Shown in pieces: positions 54,435 to 64,000 of a stretch of DNA of 64,000 nucleotides (the first letter of the stretch is position 1; each line of letters starts with the position of its first letter). The position numbers were made by a program, and so were the translations under genes. The notes below the pieces were generated by a model, which did no database searches, was not told where the DNA came from, and saw only the letters and a program-made list of their open reading frames with translations. The stretch spans positions 682,001 through 746,000 of the forward strand of contig NZ_MINI01000038.1 of NCBI RefSeq assembly GCF_002906855.1. The letters run 5' to 3'. This DNA is from Pseudomonas putida (lineage in GTDB: Bacteria; Pseudomonadota; Gammaproteobacteria; Pseudomonadales; Pseudomonadaceae).

Positions 54435-57400
54435 ATGGATCTCAACCGTCGGCAGTTCTTCAAGGTCGCCGCAGTGGGCCTTGGAGGTTCGAGCCTGGCG
54501 GCGTTGGGCATGGCCCCGACGCCGGCCTTCGCCGAGCAGGTGCGTCACTTCAAGTTGGCGCACACCAAAGAAACCCGCAACACCTGCCCCTACTGCTCGG
54601 TCGGCTGCGGCCTGATCCTGTACAGCCAGGGCGATGCGGGCAAGAACGTCAAACAGAACATCATCCACATCGAAGGCGACGCCGATCACCCGGTCAACCG
54701 CGGCACCCTGTGCCCGAAAGGTGCCGGGCTGCTCGACTTTATCCACAGCCCGAGCCGCCTCAAGTACCCCGAGGTGCGCAAGCCGGGCAGCAAGGAGTGG
54801 GTGCGGGTCGGCTGGGACGAGGCGCTCGACCGCGTCGCCGACCTGATGAAGCAGGACCGCGACGCCAACTTCATCGAGAAGAACGCCCAGGGGCAAACGG
54901 TAAACCGCTGGCTCACCACCGGTTTCCTCGCTGCCTCCGCCGCCTCCAGCGAGGCCGGCTACCTGACCCACAAGGTCGTCCGCGCAACAGGCATGCTGGG
55001 GTTCGATAACCAGGCACGTGTCTGACATGGCCCGACGGTGGCAAGTCTTGCCCCGACGTACGGCCGTGGCGCCATGACCAACCACTGGTCCGATATCGCC
55101 AACGCGAATCTGGTCCTGGTGATGGGTGGCAACGCAGCAGAAGCGCATCCGTGCGGCTTCAAATGGGTGACCGAAGCCAAGGCGCACAACCAGGCGCGGC
55201 TGATCGTGGTCGACCCGCGGTTTACCCGTACCGCTTCGGTGGCGGACTATTACGCGCCGATCCGTACCGGTACCGACATCGCCTTCATGGGCGGGTTGAT
55301 CAACTACCTGCTGAGCAACGACAAAATCCAGCACGAGTACGTGCGCAACTACACCGACGTGTCGTTCATCGTCAAAGAGAACTATGGCTTCGAAGACGGG
55401 CTGTTCAGCGGCTACGACGAGGCCAAGCGCGTGTATGCGGATAAATCCGGCTGGGGCTACGAGCTGGGCGAGGACGGCTTCGCCAAGGTCGATCCGACCC
55501 TGCAGCATCCGCGCTGCGTGTACCAGCTGATGAAACAGCACTACAGCCGCTATACCCCGGAACTGGCCAGCATGACCTGCGGCATGCCGCAGGACGCCAT
55601 GATGAAGATCTGGGAAGAGATCGCCAGCTGCTCGGTACCGGGCAAGACCATGACGATCCTCTACGCACTCGGCTGGACGCAGCATTCCATCGGCGCGCAG
55701 ATCATCCGCAGTGCGGCCATGGTCCAGCTGCTGCTGGGCAACGTCGGCATGCCGGGTGGCGGAGTCAACGCCCTGCGCGGGCACTCCAACATCCAGGGCC
55801 TGACCGACCTCGGCCTGCTGTCCAACTCGCTGCCGGGTTACCTGACCCTGGCGGGCGACGCCGAGCAGGACTACGCCACCTACATCGACAAGCGTGCGTC
55901 CAAGCCGTTGCGCCCGGGGCAGCTGTCGTACTGGCAGAACTACGGCAAGTTCCACGTCAGCCTGATGAAGGCCTGGTACGGCCCCAACGCAACAGCGGAA
56001 AACAATTGGGGCTACGACTGGCTGCCCAAGCTGGATGTACCGGCATACGACGTGCTGCGCATGTTCGAGATGATGAGCCAGGGCAAGGTCAACGGCTACA
56101 TGTGTCAGGGTTTCAACCCGATTGCTGCGCTGCCGGACAAGAATCGTGTCACCGCAGCCTTGGGCAAGCTCAAGTGGCTGGTGATCATGGACCCGCTGGC
56201 GACCGAAACCTCGGAATTCTGGCGCAACGCCGGGCCATTCAACGACGTCGACACGGCCAGTATCCAGACTGAGGTGATCCGCCTGCCCACCACCTGTTTC
56301 GCCGAGGAGGATGGTTCGCTGGTCAACAGCAGCCGCTGGCTGCAGTGGCACTGGAAGGGCGCCGACGGCCCGGGCGAGACCCGCACCGACGTGCAAATCA
56401 TGAGCGAGCTGTTCATTCGTCTGCGCCAGCGTTACCAGGCCGAAGGCGGTGCCTATCCGGACGCCATGATGAACATTCACTGGCCGTACAAGATTCCTGA
56501 AGAACCTTCGCCCGAGGAGCTGGCCAAGGAGATGAACGGCTGGGCAGTGACCGATGTCACCGACCCGACCGGCGCGGTCATAAAGGCCGGCCAGCAACTG
56601 GCGGGCTTCGGTCAGCTCAAGGACGACGGCAGCACCGCGTCCGGCTGCTGGATCTTCGCCGGCTGCTGGACCGAACAGGGCAACCAGATGGCCCGGCGCG
56701 ACAACAGCGACCCGTACGGCATGCACCAGGTGCAGAACTGGGCCTGGGCCTGGCCAGCCAACCGCCGCATCCTCTACAACCGCGCCTCCAGCGACCCGCA
56801 AGGCAAGCCGTGGGACCCGGAGAAGAAGCGCTTGGTCTGGTGGAACGGCAAGGCTTGGACCGGCACCGACGTGCCCGACTTCAAGGTTGACTCGCCACCG
56901 GAGGCGGGGATGAACCCGTTCATCATGAACCCCGAAGGTGTGGCGCGTTTCTTCGCCATCGACAAGATGGCCGAAGGCCCGTTCCCCGAGCACTACGAGC
57001 CATTCGAGACACCGATTGGCATCAACCCGCTGCACCCGCAGAACAAGAAGGCCACCAGCAACCCGGCCGGGCGGATCTTCGATTCAGTGTGGGACACCCT
57101 CGGCAAGCACGACGAGTTCCCATACGCGGCGACCACCTACCGGCTGACCGAGCACTTCCACTTCTGGAGCAAGCATTGCCGCCTCAATGCCATCGCCCAG
57201 CCCGAGCAGTTCGTCGAGATCGGCGAGGTACTGGCCAATGAGAAAGGCATCAAAGCCGGTGACCGGGTGCGGGTGTCGAGCAAGCGGGGGCACATCGATG
57301 CGGTGGCGGTAGTGACCAAGCGGATTCGCCCGCTGCAGGTCAACAACCAGACCGTGCACCAGATCGGCATCCCGCTGCACTGGGGGTTCACCGGGACCAC

Positions 57401-57503
57401 CCGGCATGGCTACCTGACCAACACCCTGGTGCCGTTCCTCGGTGACGGCAACACCCAGACGCCAGAGTCCAAGTCGTTCCTCGTCAAAGTGGAGAAACTC
57501 TGA
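54435..57503 (+). CDS. fdoG: Formate dehydrogenase-N/O major subunit, selenocysteine-containing
   Basis: This is the catalytic molybdopterin (bis-MGD) subunit that oxidises formate to CO2 in the periplasm. The reading frame is continuous for 1022 residues except for one UGA at 55023-55025, residue 197, in the context [14 protein letters not shown]. The same position in E. coli FdnG is selenocysteine. A Tat signal (RRQFFK, residues 5-10) and the 4Fe-4S cysteines [12 protein letters not shown] are at the N-terminus. A SECIS hairpin lies just after the UGA. The stop overlaps fdoH by one base. Standard gene callers would split it at 55025. Confidence 0.96.
55026..55062 (+). promoter_or_regulatory. 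Bacterial SECIS element in fdoG
   Basis: Immediately after the in-frame UGA, the stem GGCAAG/CTTGCC (55039-55052, apical GTCT region) sits ~14 nt downstream, as in E. coli fdnG. SelB binds such a hairpin to insert selenocysteine. It is also coding sequence. Confidence 0.85.
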
Positions 57504-58453
57504 TGGCCAGCCAAGACATCATCGCCCGCTCGGCCACCACCACCGTTCCGCCCTCGGTACGCCAGCTGGAAGAGGTCGCCAAGCTGATCGACACTACCAA
57601 GTGTATCGGCTGCAAGGCCTGCCAGGTGGCGTGCTCGGAGTGGAACGAACTGCGTGACGAGGTCGGCCACAACCACGGCACCTACGACAATCCCCAGGAC
57701 CTCACTGCCGAGACCTGGACCCTGATGCGCTTCACCGAGCACGAGCGCGAGGACGGCAACCTGGAGTGGCTGATCCGCAAGGACGGCTGCATGCACTGCG
57801 CCGACCCCGGCTGCCTGAAGGCCTGCCCGAGCCCGGGCGCGATCATCAAGCACGCCAACGGCATCGTCGACTTCAACCAGGACCATTGCATCGGCTGCGG
57901 CTACTGCATCACCGGCTGCCCGTTCAACATCCCGCGCATTTCGCAGAAGGACCACAAGGCGTACAAGTGCACCCTGTGTTCCGACCGCGTGAGCGTGGGC
58001 CTGGAACCGGCCTGCGTGAAGACCTGCCCGACCGGTGCGATCGTGTTCGGCAGCAAGGAGGAGATGAAGGTGCATGCCGCCGAGCGCATCGTCGACCTCA
58101 AGTCGCGCGGGTTCGACCAGGCCGGGCTGTACGACCCGGACGGTGTCGGCGGCACCCACGTGATGTATGTGTTGCACCATGCCGACACGCCAAAGCTGTA
58201 TGCCGGCCTGCCGGACCAGCCGGTGATCAGCCCGCTGGTGGGCTTGTGGAAGGGCTTCACCAAGCCGCTGGCGCTGCTGGCCATGGGCGCGGCGGTGTTG
58301 GCCGGGTTCTTCCACTACGTGCGGGTTGGCCCACAGCGGGTGGAAGAGGACGAACACCCCACGCCGCCGGACGACAGCGTGCATGAGGTGGACCCGTCGG
58401 TCCATGTCTATGATCCGACCAAGCCCGGTGGGCAAGGGGAGCCGCGGCCATGA
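57503..58453 (+). CDS. fdoH: Formate dehydrogenase-N/O iron-sulfur subunit beta
   Basis: This subunit carries electrons from FdoG to the membrane subunit. The 316-residue protein has four ferredoxin-like cysteine groups ([64 protein letters not shown]). A C-terminal membrane anchor ([19 protein letters not shown]) is followed by a periplasm-facing or linker tail. Its start overlaps the fdoG stop, and its end overlaps fdoI by 4 nt. Confidence 0.96.
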   Translation: MASQDIIARSATTTVPPSVRQLEEVAKLIDTTKCIGCKACQVACSEWNELRDEVGHNHGTYDNPQDLTAETWTLMRFTEHEREDGNLEWLIRKDGCMHCADPGCLKACPSPGAIIKHANGIVDFNQDHCIGCGYCITGCPFNIPRISQKDHKAYKCTLCSDRVSVGLEPACVKTCPTGAIVFGSKEEMKVHAAERIVDLKSRGFDQAGLYDPDGVGGTHVMYVLHHADTPKLYAGLPDQPVISPLVGLWKGFTKPLALLAMGAAVLAGFFHYVRVGPQRVEEDEHPTPPDDSVHEVDPSVHVYDPTKPGGQGEPRP

Positions 58454-59106
58454 ACGACAACAAACCCATCCTGCGCTACAACGCCAACGAGCGGACCAAC
58501 CACTGGATCGTCGCGATCCTGTTCATGACGGCGGGGCTTTCCGGGCTGGCACTGTTCCACCCGGCGCTATTCTGGCTGAGCCACCTGTTCGGCGGCGGGC
58601 CATGGACGCGCATCCTGCATCCGTTTCTGGGCGTGGCGATGTTCGTTTTCTTCCTTGGCTTGGTGTTCCGCTTCTGGCGTGCCAACTTCATCACCGCCAA
58701 CGACCGCCTGTGGCTGCGCCGCGTGGACCGGGTGATGCTGAACAAGGAGGAGGGCGTGCCGCCGATCGGCAAGTACAACGCAGGGCAGAAGCTGCTGTTC
58801 TGGACCCTGCTGGCGTGCATGCTGGTGCTGTTGCTCAGCGGCGTGGTGATCTGGCGCGCGTATTTCAGCCACCTGTTCGGTATCGAGGCCATTCGCCTGT
58901 CGGCGCTGGCCCATGCCGTGGCAGCGTTCGTGCTGATCCTCAGCATCATCGTGCACATCTACGCCGGTATCTGGATCAAGGGCTCGATCGGCGCCATGCT
59001 GCATGGCTGGGTCAGCCGCGCCTGGGCACGCAAGCACCATGAGTTGTGGTACCGCGAAGTGACCGGCGACAAGACGCCGGGCAATCACGGACGAAAAGAA
59101 GGATGA
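58450..59106 (+). CDS. fdoI: Formate dehydrogenase-N/O cytochrome b556 subunit gamma
   Basis: This membrane subunit passes electrons to the quinone pool through two hemes b. The 218-residue protein has four transmembrane helices. Histidines suitable as heme ligands lie in the first ([20 protein letters not shown]) and fourth helices ([20 protein letters not shown], followed by IYAGIWIKG). It overlaps fdoH by 4 nt. Confidence 0.95.
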   Translation: MNDNKPILRYNANERTNHWIVAILFMTAGLSGLALFHPALFWLSHLFGGGPWTRILHPFLGVAMFVFFLGLVFRFWRANFITANDRLWLRRVDRVMLNKEEGVPPIGKYNAGQKLLFWTLLACMLVLLLSGVVIWRAYFSHLFGIEAIRLSALAHAVAAFVLILSIIVHIYAGIWIKGSIGAMLHGWVSRAWARKHHELWYREVTGDKTPGNHGRKEG

Positions 59107-59110
59107 GCGC

Positions 59111-60031
59111 TTGAGCACGATACTCGAACCCGGGCAGATCGAAGCGTCGGCGGTGATGCCGCCGTTTCTGCATCTGCCGCCTGCCAATCTGTTTGCACTG
59201 CGCGCAGTGCGCCTGGAATACCTGGCCGAGGGCAACGCCCTGGGTGATTACCTGCAATTGATCGCTCAGTTGTGCCGCGTCCAGCAGCAGCTTGTGGATA
59301 ACCCTCCCGGCGGGTTGCCGGTGGCCGAGGAGCGTCAGCGCCTGTGCATAAGTCATGGCCTGCCGCCGCTGGCAGCTGACAGCCTGGTGCGTGAGGGGCC
59401 GTGGCTGGTCTGGTTGCAGGCCTTGCTTTCGCACTTCGATAGCGAGGCCAGTGGCGCGCTGGGTGAGGCGCTGCAAACCCTGCGTGACAGTGACGAGACT
59501 CAGCGCAAGGGCTGGGGTATCGCCTTGCTGTCCGGGCAATACGACGCGGTGCCGGCGGCGTTGGTACCGTTCATTGGCGCTGCCTTGCAGGCCGCCTGGT
59601 CGAGCTGGTTGCTGGCGCTGCCTGCCCCTGAATTGAAGGCTGCCGGTAGCCTGGCGCAGTGCCCGGCCTGTGGTTCGCCGGCAATGGCCGGGGTGGTGCG
59701 CAACCGTGGCAAGCACAACGGCCTGCGTTATCTGGCCTGTTCGCTGTGCGCCTGTGAGTGGCATGTGGTGCGGGTCAAATGCGTGTATTGCGAGTCGAGC
59801 AAGGATTTGCGCTACACCAGCCTTGAAGACGACCGCCATGTGCCGGGGAAGGCGCCGCTGCGGGCCGAATGCTGCCCGGAATGCGAGAGCTACCTGAAGC
59901 AGAATTACCTGGAAAACGATGCGGCGGCCGAGCCGTTGGCCGACGACTTGGCCAGCCTGGCGCTGGACATTCGCCTGGACGAGGAGGGCTTCCATCGCCT
60001 GGCACCTAACCTGATGCTTGCGCCTGGGTAG
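59111..60031 (+). CDS. fdhE: Formate dehydrogenase accessory protein FdhE
   Basis: FdhE is a cytoplasmic assembly factor that protects the Fe-S clusters of respiratory formate dehydrogenases. The 306-residue protein has four CxxC-type metal sites (CPACGS; CSLCACE; CVYCESS; CCPECESY) in the C-terminal half and FHxRPPANLFALR-like N-terminal features. The start is assigned to TTG at 59111, four bases after fdoI. No better ATG is close, so the exact start is less certain than the gene. Confidence 0.92.
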   Translation: MSTILEPGQIEASAVMPPFLHLPPANLFALRAVRLEYLAEGNALGDYLQLIAQLCRVQQQLVDNPPGGLPVAEERQRLCISHGLPPLAADSLVREGPWLVWLQALLSHFDSEASGALGEALQTLRDSDETQRKGWGIALLSGQYDAVPAALVPFIGAALQAAWSSWLLALPAPELKAAGSLAQCPACGSPAMAGVVRNRGKHNGLRYLACSLCACEWHVVRVKCVYCESSKDLRYTSLEDDRHVPGKAPLRAECCPECESYLKQNYLENDAAAEPLADDLASLALDIRLDEEGFHRLAPNLMLAPG

Positions 60032-60067
60032 TGAGGGAGTGTCTACACTGTAATACCGAGTCGCCTG

Positions 60068-60136
60068 TTTCGCTGGACAAGCCCGCTCCTACAGGGACAT
60101 GCGTTCTCCCTGCAGGAGCGGGCTTGTCCAGCGAAA
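60068..60136 (+). repeat. Inverted pair of REP-type palindromes between fdhE and selA
   Basis: Two ~30-nt arms in opposite orientation, TTTCGCTGGACAAGCCCGCT... and ...AGCGGGCTTGTCCAGCGAAA, are separated by a 9-nt centre. The arms contain the AGCCCGCTCCTACAGG core common to P. putida REP elements. The structure can form a long hairpin and may end or stabilise the fdo-fdhE transcript. Confidence 0.85.
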
Positions 60137-60170
60137 GGGCCATCAATGACAACGGATCAGTCCAAGGTAG

Positions 60171-63523
<3,353 letters not shown>

Positions 63524-63529
63524 GTTCAA

Positions 63530-63625
63530 GGAAGGCAATCGCGCCCGGTGGCGCGGCCGGGCTTCAAACCCGGTTGGGGACGGCAGCCGTTCCCGGGCAG
63601 GTTCGACTCCCGCTGCCTTCCGCCA
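63530..63625 (+). tRNA. selC: tRNA-Sec (TCA)
   Basis: The 96-nt transcript has an 8-bp acceptor stem GGAAGGCA/TGCCTTCC, a G discriminator with encoded CCA, anticodon TCA in GGGCTTCAAACCC, and a long variable arm with GGCAGCCGTTCCCGG. All fit bacterial tRNA-Sec. It lies 6 nt after selB, so selA, selB and selC may be one transcript. Confidence 0.97.
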
Positions 63626-63650
63626 TTCTTACTGCCAGTCAGGGCCTTTG

Positions 63651-63685
63651 TGTGAGCGGGCTTGCCCCGCGAAGAGGCCCTGGCA
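63651..63685 (+). repeat. REP element near the asparaginase gene
   Basis: TGTGAGCGGGCTTGCCCCGC is followed by GAAGAGGCCCTGG. This matches the reverse orientation of the P. putida REP type (AGCGGG...CCCGCGAAGAGGCC). It lies between selC and the converging asparaginase gene. Confidence 0.75.
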
Positions 63686-63693
63686 GGCGATAA

Positions 63694-64000
63694 TCAGGCT
63701 CGCTCCCCGCACAGATCCAGCGCAAACCACCGCTCCGCCGCATCGACATCCAGCCCGGCCCCCAGCAGCGCAAACATCTTGCCCAGCGCCGCCTCACGGG
63801 TCATGCCACCACCACTGACCAGTCCGGCGCCACGCAAGCGGTTACCCGCTGCATAGGTATCAAACACCACCGCCCCTTCCGGACACTGGCTGATGGCAGC
63901 CAGCAGCACACCACGCTGGCGCGCTTCACGTAGCACGTCGAGCAGCGCCTGGTCATCCGACGGCCCGGTACCGCTGCCATAGCATTCCAGCAGCAGACCT
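63694..64000 (-). CDS. Type I L-asparaginase, N-terminal part outside window
   Basis: The frame enters from the right edge and stops at 63694; 101 C-terminal residues are visible. GLLLECYGSGTGPSDDQALL, then ISQCPEGAVVFDTYAAGNRL and AGLVSGGGMTREAALGKMF, match the C-terminal domain of AnsA-type (cytoplasmic) asparaginases, which hydrolyse asparagine to aspartate and ammonia. The catalytic threonines are outside the window. Confidence 0.85.
   Translation of the reverse strand, partial: GLLLECYGSGTGPSDDQALLDVLREARQRGVLLAAISQCPEGAVVFDTYAAGNRLRGAGLVSGGGMTREAALGKMFALLGAGLDVDAAERWFALDLCGERA

Noticed and set aside
54435..55025. fdoG as a pseudogene broken by a nonsense codon
   Set aside because: The UGA is at the known Sec position with a SECIS hairpin, and selA, selB and selC are encoded just downstream.
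55038..57503. A separate 821-residue oxidoreductase gene starting at GTG 55038
   Set aside because: It is the continuation of fdoG past the selenocysteine UGA. There is no ribosome site at the GTG, and the joined protein matches FdnG/FdoG end to end.

Overview
The window is a piece of a chromosome from a fluorescent Pseudomonas, almost certainly of the P. putida group. The evidence is the high GC content, gene order like that of P. putida around argC-erpA-anmK-tyrS and tRNA-tuf-secE-nusG-rpl-rpoBC-str-S10-spc-alpha-katA-bfr, the Pseudomonas-type 5S rRNA fragment, and the REP palindromes. I see no prophage, insertion sequence, CRISPR array or plasmid gene. Almost everything is core genome.

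Layout. 1-4013 (minus strand): housekeeping genes for a DUF2157 membrane protein (cut by the window edge), Coq7, a HIT protein, a short-chain dehydrogenase, a nitronate monooxygenase and HemJ. 4156-9685: argC, erpA, anmK, an M23 envelope peptidase and tyrS. 9778-9976: a strong rRNA-type promoter leads into only the last ~49 nt of a 5S rRNA and its terminator, so the rest of an rrn operon is missing. 10081-12212: birA, coaX and a small SPOR-like membrane protein. 12366-28695: tRNA-Tyr/Gly/Thr, tuf, tRNA-Trp, secE-nusG, rplKAJL-rpoBC, and rpsL-rpsG-fusA-tuf. 28838-42526: the S10, spc and alpha ribosomal-protein operons with secY and rpoA. Terminator/promoter pairs punctuate this cluster at rpsN-rpsH and rpmJ-rpsM. 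42699-49756: katA, a ferritin/bacterioferritin, uvrA, a YajR-like MFS transporter and ssb.

49837-54290 is the least-explained part. A MocR-type regulator is divergent from a module of a clavaminate-synthase-like Fe(II)/2-oxoglutarate dioxygenase, a TauE/SafE permease and a YdfG-like dehydrogenase. Repeated ATTGAATCGAC motifs lie in the shared intergenic region. This looks like a small, locally regulated amino-acid oxidation pathway whose substrate I cannot name.

54435-63625 is a self-contained selenoprotein locus. It holds fdoGHI with an in-frame UGA (selenocysteine) and a SECIS hairpin in fdoG, then fdhE, selA, selB and the selenocysteine tRNA. The window ends inside a type I asparaginase gene.

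The main anomaly concerns sequence integrity. Both tuf genes carry the same in-frame internal deletion (93 codons instead of about 397), and the junction sits in the centre of the stretch that is identical between the two copies. The rrn operon has likewise lost its interior. Together these point to collapsed repeats in the assembly rather than to biology.
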